Shown: piece after piece, positions 14,320 through 23,683 of the stretch | Numbering within the stretch: the first letter of the stretch is position 1 | Layout of the letters: each line of letters opens with the position of its first letter | DNA from: DATKXO01 sp035528995 | Lineage (GTDB): Bacteria; Planctomycetota; Phycisphaerae; UBA1845 | Assembly: GCA_035528995.1 (NCBI GenBank) | Contig: DATKXO010000442.1 | Location: 1-43,982 of the forward strand | Length of the DNA stretch: 43,982 nt | Direction of reading: 5' to 3' | Program-made: the position numbers and the translations under genes | Notes under the pieces: model-generated | The model's input: the letters and a program-made list of their open reading frames with translations, nothing else | What the model was told of the DNA's origin: nothing | Databases searched by the model: none

Positions 14320-16220
14320 AGAAGTTCACCCTCCACCGGTGCCGCCTCCGGTGACAGCAGCCAACTGCCGATCGCGCGAGACACCCGCCGGGCGCGACGC
14401 TGTACCTGCTTGTCGGGATCGTGTTGGGCCAGATGTTCGAGCCGGTACAGCAGGCTGCCCAGTTGCAGCCGCTCGACGACCCACAGGGCGGCGATCCGAT
14501 GAGCCCGGGACCGATCCTCCAGCATGTCGAGCAGCACCTCCCCGGCTTGCTGCACCTGCATCCTCAAGAGCGCCGCGACGGCCGTCGCCCGGACGCGGTG
14601 GTGTGGGGCCTCCAGTTTCGGCAGGAACTGCTCGTCGCGCTGCGGCACCTCCATCCGGTCGATGGCTTCGATGGCGTTGGCCTGCACACGCGGGTCCGGG
14701 TCATCCAGCAGCCGGCGCAGAATGCGCCGGGTGGTCGCTCCGCCGATATCACCCAGCAGCGCCGCCGCCGAACTGCGAACCACCGCGTCGGCGTCGTTGG
14801 CCGCTCGATACACCTGCTCGGCCAGTGCCGCGCCCATTTCGAGAACACGGGCCATCCGCAGGGCCCGGGCTCGATCGCGCGGCTCGGCGGACGCCAATCT
14901 TCTACCCAGATGGGCCGGCAGGCCGTCGGTGCCGTTAGCGAGTGCCGCACCCGCCTTCCGTTGGGCCTCGTCGTCGAGTTCGTCAAAGGTCAGCCAGAAG
15001 TTGCTGAAAGCCCGCGACTCACCGTCGGCAGAGGATTCGCCCGCTGAATCGTCGGCTGTGGCCCGCTCGTCTTCCCCGCCTCCGCGATGCTCCAGCTCCC
15101 GCCCGGCCACCGCCGCCAGCCGACCGTCGCCCCGGCGGGCGAGGGCCCGAAGTACGTCGGTCGCCGCATCGGCCTCGATCTCGACCAGCCTCCAGAATGC
15201 CGCTTCCTGGATCGCCGGCCCGCCGGCCGACAACAGTTCGGCGTACGCGGCCGTCTTTTCCTCCGCTTTCAAACCGGCGGCCGCGATCAACCGCAGCGCT
15301 CCTTCGGCACGGTCCGCCGGCATTTCCAGCAGCCATTCCTCAACGGGATCCAGCCAGGCCAGTTGATGGACCCGTTGGAACGCCCGGGCGATCCGCGGAT
15401 CGGCCAACAGCCAGGACTCATCGATCAGTGCCTGCACGAAATCCGGATGCCGGCAGGACGCCAGTCGCTTGCCCATTTCGGTTCGAAGCTGCGGACTCTT
15501 CAGGGCCCTCAGGGCAAAGGACGCCAGACGACCGTCCTGTGGGTTGTAGCCGCCGTAGATGGTCTCGATGAGTGCCCGCGCAAAACGCGACCGAGCCGCG
15601 GTTGCCTTGGCCAGCAGGACCTCTTCCAACCGATCGCCCAACCATACTGCGGCCAGCAACACCTCGCCTCGGAAATGCAGCTCCCAACACTCGATCGCCC
15701 GTCGCAGTGCCCGGGCCAGGTACGCCCCGTCGCGATCGAGGGCCGTCGCTTCGTCGGTGTCGGCGGCGCCCCACGCCCGCCGGGCCACGTAGTCGGCGGT
15801 CACCTCGTTCAACGCCGCCGCCGCAAGTTCCCGGGCCTGGCGGTCGACGCTCCGCGAGCGAAGAGCGTCGACCAACAGGTAGGTCAGCTTGCACTGACCG
15901 CTGCGGCGGATCAGCTCGACCGCCGAGACCTGAAACGCTACCCGCTCGTCGGCGATCGCCAGCCTGACGCCCGCGTAGAGCCCGTTGATGCGAGCAACGA
16001 TCGACTCTCGCACGTGCTCGTCAAATTCGCTGAAGCGGCCCACCAGTTCGGCCAGACCACCGTCGCGGGCCCGGGCGATCAGCGTGTCCAGTGCGACCTC
16101 CTGCAGCTCGGGCTCCAGGTCGGGCAGCGCCTCGATCAGGGCCGCGTCCGCAGCCAGGTTCGGTTGCCCGGTCAGCAGCGCGTAGACCGGGGGTGTCCGG
16201 ATGGATGCCGGGTCAGACAT
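14316..16220 (-). CDS. HEAT-repeat scaffold protein
   Basis: This 634-residue soluble protein is almost entirely helical, with tandem HEAT-type repeats. They are clearest at about 470-620, for example VRSSAAALLGDIGGATTRRILRRLLDDPDPRVQANAIEAIDRM and VRATAVAALLRMQVQQAGEVLLDMLEDRSRAHRIAALWVVERL, each with the Asp/Arg turn of the repeat. A Glu/Asp/Gly/Ser-rich low-complexity stretch (about 377-400) separates two repeat blocks. Such proteins bind partners and are not enzymes. No Shine-Dalgarno is seen before the ATG at 16220, but TATCAT lies 5 nt upstream, which could mean a leaderless message. The stop overlaps the start of the small membrane protein, so the two probably form one complex. Confidence 0.8.
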   Translation of the reverse strand: MSDPASIRTPPVYALLTGQPNLAADAALIEALPDLEPELQEVALDTLIARARDGGLAELVGRFSEFDEHVRESIVARINGLYAGVRLAIADERVAFQVSAVELIRRSGQCKLTYLLVDALRSRSVDRQARELAAAALNEVTADYVARRAWGAADTDEATALDRDGAYLARALRRAIECWELHFRGEVLLAAVWLGDRLEEVLLAKATAARSRFARALIETIYGGYNPQDGRLASFALRALKSPQLRTEMGKRLASCRHPDFVQALIDESWLLADPRIARAFQRVHQLAWLDPVEEWLLEMPADRAEGALRLIAAAGLKAEEKTAAYAELLSAGGPAIQEAAFWRLVEIEADAATDVLRALARRGDGRLAAVAGRELEHRGGGEDERATADDSAGESSADGESRAFSNFWLTFDELDDEAQRKAGAALANGTDGLPAHLGRRLASAEPRDRARALRMARVLEMGAALAEQVYRAANDADAVVRSSAAALLGDIGGATTRRILRRLLDDPDPRVQANAIEAIDRMEVPQRDEQFLPKLEAPHHRVRATAVAALLRMQVQQAGEVLLDMLEDRSRAHRIAALWVVERLQLGSLLYRLEHLAQHDPDKQVQRRARRVSRAIGSWLLSPEAAPVEGELL

Positions 16221-16350
16221 TACGTATGATATCGGACGTAGGGCCCCCTCGGCTTAGCCCCGAACGGCCGGGTTGTCGGTCCGGCCGCAAAACCGGGCCG
16301 TGCACCACGATTCCTGGGGAGTGCCGCCCGATCTTCCGATTGACTACCGC

Positions 16351-18708
16351 ATGAACCGCGAGTTCTCTCAGGAAGGCGCTGCCGCCCCAACCTGCTTGGC
16401 GGACGCCGCATTACCGCCGGTCGCTGCTGAATGGCCCGGGGCGGTCTCCACCCGGCCGCGGACGGCACACGGCGGCGCACTGGTCGTGTCGTTCACGGCC
16501 ACACTCTTCGTCAGCGCGTTGCTGTTGTTTTTGGTCCAGCCGATGGTCGGCAAGATGATCCTGCCGATGTTCGGCGGCACGCCGGCGGTGTGGAACACCT
16601 GCATGGTTTTCTTCCAGGCTGTCCTGCTGGCCGGGTACGCATACGCCCACGTGACCACCGTCTGGCTGGGCGTTCGCCGTCAGGCGGTCATCCATCTGGT
16701 GCTGCTGCTGATCCCGTTGGCCGCGCTGCCGATCGCGGCCGCCAGCGGACCGGCCCCACCGGCAGCGGCCAACCCGGCGCCCTGGCTGCTGTGGCGGCTG
16801 TTGCTCACGGTCGGACTGCCGTTCTTCGTGGTCTCGACCAGCGGACCACTTTTGCAGCGTTGGTTCGCCGGCACGGCACATCCGTCGGCCGGCGATCCCT
16901 ACTTCCTGTACGCCGCCAGCAACGCCGGAAGTCTGCTGGCCCTGCTGGCCTATCCGCTGTTGATCGAGCCGGCCTTTCCGCTGGACGCCCAGGCGCAGGT
17001 GTGGACCGCCGGCTACGTGGTCCTGATCGTCATGGCGGCCGGCTGCGCTGCGGCGGTCTGGCGGACCTGCTCGCCGGCGCTCGCGACAACGCCGCGCAGG
17101 CCAACAGGCGTCGCAGCGACCGTTGGTATCCCCCACACCGCTCTTGCGGTTCCGACTCTCCGCCGGCGCGCCCATTGGGTGGTATTGGCTTTCGTTCCTT
17201 CAAGTTTGATGCTGGGCGTCACGGCTCACATCACCACCGACCTGGCGGCCGTACCACTGCTTTGGGTCATCCCGCTGGCCCTGTACCTGTTGACCTTCGT
17301 CCTGGTCTTCGCCAAGCGACCGCCCATTCCGCTCGCCGTGAACGTCCGGCTTCTGCCGTTCGTGATGCTGCCGCTGGCCCTGTTGACCTTCCTGGAATTG
17401 CGGGCCGCGGGCTGGCTGCTGGTGCCACTGCACCTGTTCGTGTTCTTCGTCGCGGCCATGGTCTGCCATGGCCGGTTGGCGGGCAGCCGGCCGAGCGCCG
17501 GCCACCTGACCGAGTTCTATCTTTGGATGTCCGTGGGCGGCGTGCTGGGCGGTCTTTTCAACGCGATCATCGCTCCGCTGATCTTCGCAACGGTGGTCGA
17601 GTACCCGCTGGTCATGGTGCTGGCCTGCATGATGATGCCTCGGAGGGGCACGGCACCGGACACCGCTCGGACAAAACGGCTGGACGTTGCCCTGCCGATC
17701 GCCCTGGCAGTGGTGGCCGGTGCAATCATGGTTGGGCTCCAGACTGCCGGAATCACGCAGGGCGTGTTCGGTCGTCTGTTTGCCTTCGGCGTGCCGGCGA
17801 TCATCTGCTTCAGCTTCAAGGACCGCCCACTCCGCTTCGGGCTCGGTTTCGGCGTTCTCCTGCTGACGGTCTCGTATTACGCCGGTCTCGAGAAGGGCCA
17901 TCGCTTGCACGTCGAGCGGAACTTCTTCGGCACCAAGCGAGTGGAGGTTGCCGCGGGTGGGCGGCTTCGCGTCCTGGTCCACGGGCGCACCAAGCACGGC
18001 ATACAGAGCACCGACCCGGCCCGCAGCGATGAACCGCTGGCCTACTACCACCGCACCGGTCCGGTCGGCGACGTCTTCGACGGTTTGAGCGAATCGCGGC
18101 CCACTGCCCGCGTGGCCATCATCGGACTCGGCGTGGGTGCCATCGCCGCGTATGCCGAGCCGGACCAGCATTTTACCTTCTACGAGATCGATCCCGGCGT
18201 GGCCCGTATCGCGGCCGACACGCGCTACTTCACCTTCCTGGCTCACTGCCGGGCACCGTGCGACGTGGTCCTGGGTGACGGTCGGTTGACGCTCGGCGAC
18301 GCGCCCGATCGGCAGTACGACCTGATCATCCTGGATGCCTTCAGTTCTGACGCCATCCCCACGCATCTGCTGACGCGCGAGGCGGTCGAGCTCTATCTGG
18401 AAAAGCTCGCGGACGACGGCCTGCTCGTCTTCCATATCTCGAACCGGTACCTGGGCCTGGAGCCGATCCTGGGCAACTTGGCCCGGGAAATGGATCTGGT
18501 CTGCGCGGCCCGGGCCGATCTGGCGGTGAGGCAAGACGAACAGGCCGAGGGAAAACTCCCCTCGCACTACGCCGCCCTGGCCCGCACGGCGGAGGACCTG
18601 GGCAACCTGTTGGATCATCCCCTATGGAAACGCGTTCCTCCCGACCCCAACGCGCCGGTCTGGACCGACCAGTACTCCAACATCCTGGGCCTGTTCCGCT
18701 GGCGCTGA
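16351..18708 (+). CDS. Fused membrane spermidine-synthase-like methyltransferase-fold protein
   Basis: This 785-residue protein joins a large polytopic membrane part (about 30-540, a dozen or more hydrophobic segments) to a C-terminal Rossmann-fold domain of the spermidine synthase type (about 560-785). The second domain has the nucleotide-binding motif VAIIGLGVGAIAAYA, the acidic loop FYEIDPGVARIAAD, and LGDGRLTLGDAPDRQYDLIILDAFSSDAIPTHLLT, which matches the SpeE-like D-x-x-D active region. It may transfer an aminopropyl group or may use the fold for another reaction; the substrate cannot be settled. Fused membrane forms are known in several phyla. The ATG at 16351 is chosen; a TTG at 16273 in the same frame would add 26 residues. 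No Shine-Dalgarno is clear. It is divergent from the HEAT-repeat gene. Confidence 0.85.
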   Translation: MNREFSQEGAAAPTCLADAALPPVAAEWPGAVSTRPRTAHGGALVVSFTATLFVSALLLFLVQPMVGKMILPMFGGTPAVWNTCMVFFQAVLLAGYAYAHVTTVWLGVRRQAVIHLVLLLIPLAALPIAAASGPAPPAAANPAPWLLWRLLLTVGLPFFVVSTSGPLLQRWFAGTAHPSAGDPYFLYAASNAGSLLALLAYPLLIEPAFPLDAQAQVWTAGYVVLIVMAAGCAAAVWRTCSPALATTPRRPTGVAATVGIPHTALAVPTLRRRAHWVVLAFVPSSLMLGVTAHITTDLAAVPLLWVIPLALYLLTFVLVFAKRPPIPLAVNVRLLPFVMLPLALLTFLELRAAGWLLVPLHLFVFFVAAMVCHGRLAGSRPSAGHLTEFYLWMSVGGVLGGLFNAIIAPLIFATVVEYPLVMVLACMMMPRRGTAPDTARTKRLDVALPIALAVVAGAIMVGLQTAGITQGVFGRLFAFGVPAIICFSFKDRPLRFGLGFGVLLLTVSYYAGLEKGHRLHVERNFFGTKRVEVAAGGRLRVLVHGRTKHGIQSTDPARSDEPLAYYHRTGPVGDVFDGLSESRPTARVAIIGLGVGAIAAYAEPDQHFTFYEIDPGVARIAADTRYFTFLAHCRAPCDVVLGDGRLTLGDAPDRQYDLIILDAFSSDAIPTHLLTREAVELYLEKLADDGLLVFHISNRYLGLEPILGNLAREMDLVCAARADLAVRQDEQAEGKLPSHYAALARTAEDLGNLLDHPLWKRVPPDPNAPVWTDQYSNILGLFRWR

Positions 18709-18797
18709 TTCACGCTACCGTATTACGGCGGATGCCGTACCGGGCGGCGATCATCGGGGAGCGGCCCCGACTCACGTGAAATGGATCGCACGGGTTG

Positions 18798-19889
18798 TCA
18801 GCGGGCATGCTCACCCGGCGCGAACAGCCCGGCAGTTCCCCCTTCGCCATGGGCCTGCTCCAGGTCCAGCAGGAACCGTTTGCGCCACAGGCCACCGCCG
18901 TACCCGCGTAGCTCGCCGTTCTGCTGCACCACCCGATGGCAAGGCACCACGACGGCGATGCGGTTCGCGCCGTTGGCTTGACCGACCGCCCGTTGAGCGC
19001 CGGGGCGGCCCACCGCTCGGGCCAACTCGCCGTACGAGAGGGTCTCACCGTAAGGAATCTCGAGCAGGCGACGCCACACGCTTTCCTGAAACGGTGTCCC
19101 CCGGATCACCAGGGGCACCGTGAACCGGGTCAGCTTGCCGTCAAAGTAACGGGCCAACTCGTCGGCCAGTGTTTGAAGATGTCTGTTGTCGCCCGGCACG
19201 ATGGCGCAACCCAGCCTGGCGCGCAGCGTCTTGAGTTGTGTCTCCAGCGCTCGACGGTCGGCGAACTCCAGCAGGCAGACGCCCTCGTCCGTCGCGCCGG
19301 CCACGAAGGGCCCGATCGGCGTCTCGAGCTGTCGGCTGACGATACACGACGCGCCGCGGGCCGCCCCCGGTGGTTGGCCGAACAGCTTGGCGAAGGCCTC
19401 TCGAAACCCGCTGTTCGACTCGAAGCCGTGATCCAGGGCCACGCCGGTCAGCTCGCCGCCTTGACGAATCCGGGCCAGGGCCAAACCCATCCGCCGCGCG
19501 CGGTGGTAAGTCTGGAAGGTCATCCCATAGTGCTTGCCGAAATACCGCCGGGCCCGGACCGGGTCGATCGAGGCCGCCCGCAGGTCCGCGTCCGTCAGAC
19601 GCTGCGTCGGGTCGGCCTCCACCATGCTCATCAATCGCTCCACCCAGTCCGGTGGCCGGCCGTTGGCGTCCATGGGCCGACACCGCTTGCAGGGGCGGTA
19701 GCCGGCCAGCAGCGCCTCCTGCGCCGTGGCGAAGTACTCCGTGTTCTGCGGTCGCGGGTTCCTGGCCGGGCAGGACGGTCGGCAGAATACCCCCGTGGTC
19801 CGAACGCCCAGCAGAAAGATGCCGTCGTACGCACCGTCTCGGTCGCGGACCGCGCGTTCCATCTCGGCCGGTGGCAAGTTGCGTCTCAT
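18798..19889 (-). CDS. ada: Bifunctional Ada: DNA methylphosphotriester and O6-methylguanine repair
   Basis: This 363-residue protein has all three Ada parts. The N-terminal zinc domain has Cys36, Cys40, Cys67 and Cys70 (FCRPSCPAR and CKRC), where Cys36 takes a methyl group from DNA phosphotriesters. An AraC-type helix-turn-helix region follows (about 85-180, DHGFESNSGFREAFAKLFGQ). The C-terminal alkyltransferase domain has the active-site PCHRV motif with Cys317 (about 270-343). Known Ada proteins repair alkylated DNA and, once methylated, switch on the adaptive response. The ATG at 19889 is chosen over a GTG at 19907. No alkA or alkB gene adjoins it. Its promoter may lie in the short 56-bp gap before the HD-GYP gene, or the two genes may share a transcript. 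Confidence 0.95.
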   Translation of the reverse strand: MRRNLPPAEMERAVRDRDGAYDGIFLLGVRTTGVFCRPSCPARNPRPQNTEYFATAQEALLAGYRPCKRCRPMDANGRPPDWVERLMSMVEADPTQRLTDADLRAASIDPVRARRYFGKHYGMTFQTYHRARRMGLALARIRQGGELTGVALDHGFESNSGFREAFAKLFGQPPGAARGASCIVSRQLETPIGPFVAGATDEGVCLLEFADRRALETQLKTLRARLGCAIVPGDNRHLQTLADELARYFDGKLTRFTVPLVIRGTPFQESVWRRLLEIPYGETLSYGELARAVGRPGAQRAVGQANGANRIAVVVPCHRVVQQNGELRGYGGGLWRKRFLLDLEQAHGEGGTAGLFAPGEHAR

Positions 19890-19945
19890 GTGCTTAGCGT
19901 ACACCACCCGGGCCGGGATGCTCTACCGGTTTTTGAGCGCCGAAT

Positions 19946-21193
19946 CTAATCAGCGGCGTCCCCCGGTCGCTCGTCGCCGCCCTTGCCTCTTCGGCGATCC
20001 TCACGGGCGTCACACCTCTTGGGCAGCGTGTACAGGTACTCTTCCACCGGCCGGGTGCCGTCGCTGACGATCGAGGGGGCGTCCGGAGCGCTCAGGTCGA
20101 TCTGCTCGAAGACATCGCCTTCTCCGGGCGGCCCGGTCGACTCTATGACGTGGAGCTTGGGTTGGCAGGGGGCGGCCTCGTTGAGATCGGTTACTGCCGC
20201 GTACCGCCCGTCAGACAGTTTCACCCGGCTTCCCAGCGGAAACGGCGGCACGCTCCTCAGGGCGGCGTCCAGCACCATCGGGTCGAACATGTCGGCCAGC
20301 GGCTTCTCCCGCAGGGCCGCCAAGGCTGCCACCAGCGGCAGGTCCTTCTGCTGGGCCCGCACCATCAGCCCGTCGAGGGCGTTGGCAACGGCCACGATCC
20401 GCGCGAAGATGTGGATTCGATGCCCGTTCATCGGCAGGGCCTTCTCCCGGCCGGGTAGCGGTGGAAGCTCGGGGAAACCCGTTCCGTCGAACCGCTGGTG
20501 ATGGTGCAGGACCACGGTGCCCGCTGTGGCCTCGATGCGGCCCTGGAGCCCTCGGTGCCCTTGCTGCGGATGGCTGCGGTAGTCTCCGGTTTCTGCCTCT
20601 GGGTCGCACAGGTGGGTTCCTTGGAGGCGTTTGTCCAGACCCAGCTTGCCCAGATCATGAAGCAGGGCGCCCACGCCGAGGTTCGTCAGGTCTTCGGCAT
20701 CGATCCGGCTGGTGTGTCTCCGCTCCGTGCAGACGTACTCCTTCAGCCGCATGCCGATGACCAGGGCCAGGTAGGCGACGTTGGCCGAATGGGAGAACAG
20801 CTCACTCTCCCCCTCCATGATGCGCTCGGCGTACACGGCGTTGGTCTTGTCGGCCACCATGGCCATGATCGTGTTGCTGACCACCGTCCGGTATTCGATC
20901 AGGCTGAACGCACCGCAGGTTCGCTCGGCGATGCCCGAGAAGCTACGTCTCACACTGCGGTAGAGGTTGATCCGCGAATTGGGTATCGCGTCGGTGAGTT
21001 CCTGCTCCAGGAAGTCGAACCCCGGATGCCGGATCCACACGCTACGAATGGGAAACCGCTCCAAACGGCGCAGCATCTCGGCGTCCATCTGGAAGCCGGC
21101 ATGCAGCAGACAGTGGTTGGCTCGGCTCGGGTGTCGAATGGGGGCGGCCAGCACCATCCCCGGCTCGAGCTCGTCGAACTGGATGCGGATCAT
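19946..21193 (-). CDS. HD-GYP domain protein with variant GYP motif
   Basis: This 415-residue protein has an N-terminal regulatory part (about 1-105) and an HD-GYP domain (about 130-300). The metal-binding motif is LLHDLGK (H179, D180), followed by HPQQGHRG (H208) and LHHHQRFDGTGFPE (229-242), where the GYP signature reads GFP. HD-GYP enzymes break down c-di-GMP. The conserved histidines are present, so activity is likely but not certain. A C-terminal tail (about 330-415) contains LGSRVKLSDGRYAAVTDLNE, a short beta-type domain common in this group, and ends in a Lys/Arg/Asp-rich stretch. The ATG at 21193 is chosen over an upstream TTG. It is separate from the HD-GYP protein of the final operon, which has a GAF-like sensor. 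Confidence 0.9.
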   Translation of the reverse strand: MIRIQFDELEPGMVLAAPIRHPSRANHCLLHAGFQMDAEMLRRLERFPIRSVWIRHPGFDFLEQELTDAIPNSRINLYRSVRRSFSGIAERTCGAFSLIEYRTVVSNTIMAMVADKTNAVYAERIMEGESELFSHSANVAYLALVIGMRLKEYVCTERRHTSRIDAEDLTNLGVGALLHDLGKLGLDKRLQGTHLCDPEAETGDYRSHPQQGHRGLQGRIEATAGTVVLHHHQRFDGTGFPELPPLPGREKALPMNGHRIHIFARIVAVANALDGLMVRAQQKDLPLVAALAALREKPLADMFDPMVLDAALRSVPPFPLGSRVKLSDGRYAAVTDLNEAAPCQPKLHVIESTGPPGEGDVFEQIDLSAPDAPSIVSDGTRPVEEYLYTLPKRCDAREDRRRGKGGDERPGDAAD

Positions 21194-21306
21194 AGTACAG
21201 TCCAACCCGCGGTGCGACGAGTCCGCGCCGCGTCGACCTGGTCGGGCAATTCGAGCCTACCATATACGACAACCGGCGGCTAACACAACGTGGAGGGTGC
21301 TCCCGG

Positions 21307-23052
21307 CTAGACCGACCCGGGGCCGGTACCGTCCGGAAACTGGAAATCGAGCACGCGGATCTCAGCGCTTCGGCGCCCCTGATACTCGTTGACCGTCGGC
21401 TCGAAGGCGATCCGGCACCGGCGGTATTCCATCAGATCCTGGGCCGCGGCCGCCTGACCGAAGGCGATGCCCCGCATGACCGCGTCTCCGTCGCGGAAGG
21501 CCGCTTGCAGATGCTCACCGTTACCGCCGACGCGACGCGGTTCGCCGGCCAACTCGATCCACCCCGTGGCCAGACGTGGTTTGGGGTTGCCCGTGCCGAA
21601 AGGCCCCAGGTTCTCGACGGCCTCGACCGTGCGCAGGTCCAGTTGGCCCAGCGAAACTTCGGCATCCAGGCGCAGCCTGGCCCGCAGGTCGGCGCCGGTA
21701 AGACGATTGTTGGCCTGCTCGATGAACGCGTTGGTGAAGGCCTCGACCGCCTGGGGGTCGATCCTCAGCCCCGCCGCCATCGAGTGCCCCCCGAACTCCA
21801 GCAGATGCTCGCTGCACGCCGTCAGGGCTTCGTGCATCTCGAAGTGCTCGACGCTACGGGCCGATCCCTGGCCGCTCTCACCGTTTACGGCGATCAGCAC
21901 CGTGGGGCGGCGATAGCGATCCACCAGCCGGGCGGCCACGATGCCGATCACTCCCGCGTGCCAGCCTTCGGCGGCCAGCACGATTCCCCGACACGCGTCG
22001 CCATCCATCCCGCGCTGCTCGACCATCTCGCGGGCCTGTTGGAGTATCCGTCGCTCCAGCGAGCGGCGCGACCGGTTGTGCTCCTCGAGGTACAGGGCGA
22101 TCTCCCGGGCCCGGTCGGCGTCGGGCCGGATCAGCATCTCGACCGCCAGGCGGGCGTGGCCCATGCGTCCGGCCGCGTTCAGCCGCGGCGCCAGGCGGAA
22201 GCCCACTTCGTAATCACCGATCCGCTGACCGGTCAGACCGGCCGACTCGATCAACGCCCGCAACCCCACGTCTTCGGTGTCCTTCAGAGGGGCCAGCCCG
22301 CAGCGGGCGATGATCCGATTCTCACCCACAAGCGGGACCACGTCGGCGATGGTGCCCAGCGCAGCCAGCGGCAGCGCCTCCATCAGCAGGTCTCGGTACT
22401 CCGGGGCCACCTTCTCCGCGCCACTCAACTCCTGGGCCAGCGCCCAAGCCAACTTGAAGGCAACGCCCGCGCCGCACAGGTGTGGGTTGGGGTAGTCACC
22501 GCCTACGGTGGGGTGAACGATGGCCGCCGCGGCCTCGGGGATGCGCTCCTTCGGCTGGTGATGGTCGGTGATGATGAGTTCCACGCCGTCCGGCATCGTG
22601 GCCGCCACTTCGACCGCGGTGATCCCACAGTCCACCGATACGATTATTTGGGCGCCCTCCTCGGCCAGTTTGCGAATGGCCTCGGCGTTGAGCCCGTAGC
22701 CCTCCTCCAGCCGGTGAGGCACGTAGTACCCCACATCGGCGCGGGCCTTGGTCAGAAGCCGCCAGAGGATGGCCACTCCGGTGATCCCGTCCACGTCGTA
22801 GTCGCCGTAGAGAACGATCCGCCGGCCCGCACGGACGGCATCGGCCAGCAGCGCCGCCGCCGTCTGGGCGCCGGGCAGCAACTCGGGCGGATGCAGGTCC
22901 TTCAAACGTGGGCAAAGGAAGGGACCCGGATCACCGTCCAGATCGATCCCGCGGTTGTACAGAAGCTGGGCCACCAGCGGCGGCACGTTCCAGCGCACCG
23001 CCGCCTCCTCGCATCGCTCCCACGGCGGCTGAATGATCCACTCCTTGGCCAT
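21307..23052 (-). CDS. recJ: Single-stranded-DNA-specific exonuclease RecJ
   Basis: This is RecJ, the 5'-3' single-strand DNA exonuclease of the DHH family, used in recombination and mismatch repair. The 581 residues match the family length. All motifs are visible: GDYDVDG (83-89, metal ligands), VDCG (140-143), TDHHQPKE (162-169, the DHH motif), LGTIADVVPL (232-241), LNAAGRMGHA (291-300) and the DHHA1 motif GGHSMAAGL (421-429), followed by the OB-fold region (LGPFGTGNPKP and on). The start at 23052 has AAGGGG close upstream. An in-frame codon at 23118 would add 22 residues that are not typical. It is divergent from the PadR-regulated genes. Confidence 0.96.
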   Translation of the reverse strand: MAKEWIIQPPWERCEEAAVRWNVPPLVAQLLYNRGIDLDGDPGPFLCPRLKDLHPPELLPGAQTAAALLADAVRAGRRIVLYGDYDVDGITGVAILWRLLTKARADVGYYVPHRLEEGYGLNAEAIRKLAEEGAQIIVSVDCGITAVEVAATMPDGVELIITDHHQPKERIPEAAAAIVHPTVGGDYPNPHLCGAGVAFKLAWALAQELSGAEKVAPEYRDLLMEALPLAALGTIADVVPLVGENRIIARCGLAPLKDTEDVGLRALIESAGLTGQRIGDYEVGFRLAPRLNAAGRMGHARLAVEMLIRPDADRAREIALYLEEHNRSRRSLERRILQQAREMVEQRGMDGDACRGIVLAAEGWHAGVIGIVAARLVDRYRRPTVLIAVNGESGQGSARSVEHFEMHEALTACSEHLLEFGGHSMAAGLRIDPQAVEAFTNAFIEQANNRLTGADLRARLRLDAEVSLGQLDLRTVEAVENLGPFGTGNPKPRLATGWIELAGEPRRVGGNGEHLQAAFRDGDAVMRGIAFGQAAAAQDLMEYRRCRIAFEPTVNEYQGRRSAEIRVLDFQFPDGTGPGSV

Positions 23053-23244
23053 GTGCCCCTTTCCGGCGGGTCGATAGAGAGTTCTGGCGACGCCCCACGC
23101 CAGACATTGCTCGGGCACCGGGCAGTCTATCGATCCTGCCGGACCGAGTAAACCGGACGCCTCCCGATCGACCGGAACAGCCCACCGCTCCTAGCGGAGC
23201 GCCCCGGGGTCCGTGAAGCATTCGTGAGAAACGTAAAACGCTCT

Positions 23245-23273
23245 TGACACGATAGTATCGGCAGGCTATATTT
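23245..23273 (+). promoter_or_regulatory. Strong sigma-70-type promoter of the padR operon
   Basis: TTGACA (23245-23250), a spacer of exactly 17 nt, and TATATT (23268-23273) form a near-consensus promoter. It lies 45 bp before the PadR start codon. It is the best promoter match seen in the window. Confidence 0.8.
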
Positions 23274-23289
23274 AAGCGGAAAGTCCGCT
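23251..23289. promoter_or_regulatory. Candidate operator palindromes in the padR promoter
   Basis: The spacer starts with CGATAGTATCG (23251-23261), a palindrome around a central G. A second inverted repeat, AGCGGA-AAG-TCCGCT (23275-23289), lies directly after the -10 box. PadR proteins bind inverted repeats and often repress their own promoter, so either could be the operator. This is inference from position and symmetry only. Confidence 0.45.
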
Positions 23290-23317
23290 CAGTCCGTGCC
23301 CACGGAGTCCCGACCCG

Positions 23318-23659
23318 ATGGAAGCCTTCGACGCCGACCTGATCCGTTCCAGCACCGAGACCATCGTCCTGGCCGCCCTGGCCGACGAGCCCAAGTACGG
23401 GTACCAGATTCTGCAGGCGCTGCGGTCGCGGGCCGGTGGGGCGGTAGGACTGTCGGCCGGCACGCTCTACCCGATTCTGCACCGTCTGGAGGTGGCCGGC
23501 GCGGTCCGGGCATCCTGGAAGGCGGGCACCACGCGCAAACGAAAATACTACGCCTTGACGCCCAAGGGCAAGCGTCGGCTTCGTGCCAAAGCCGACGAGT
23601 GGCAGCGTTTCAACGCTCTGGTGGAGAGTCTGTTGAAGCCGGCCCTGGCCTCCCTCTAG
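23318..23659 (+). CDS. PadR-family transcriptional regulator
   Basis: This 113-residue protein is a small PadR-family regulator with a winged helix. The blocks TIVLAALADEPKYGYQI (15-31), LSAGTLYPILHRLEVAG (45-61) and KRKYYALTPKGKRRL (74-88) are the family pattern: recognition helix at TLYPILHRLE and the wing at RKYYALTPKG. The dimerising C-terminal helix is short, as in the small-type PadR proteins that are usually paired with a HAAS-type membrane partner. The next gene encodes such a partner after 24 bp, so the two are one operon. The ATG at 23318 has GGAG upstream and a near-consensus promoter with palindromes, which suggests autoregulation. Confidence 0.93.
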   Translation: MEAFDADLIRSSTETIVLAALADEPKYGYQILQALRSRAGGAVGLSAGTLYPILHRLEVAGAVRASWKAGTTRKRKYYALTPKGKRRLRAKADEWQRFNALVESLLKPALASL

Positions 23660-23683
23660 CCGCCGGCAGAAAGGAGCCCAGCC

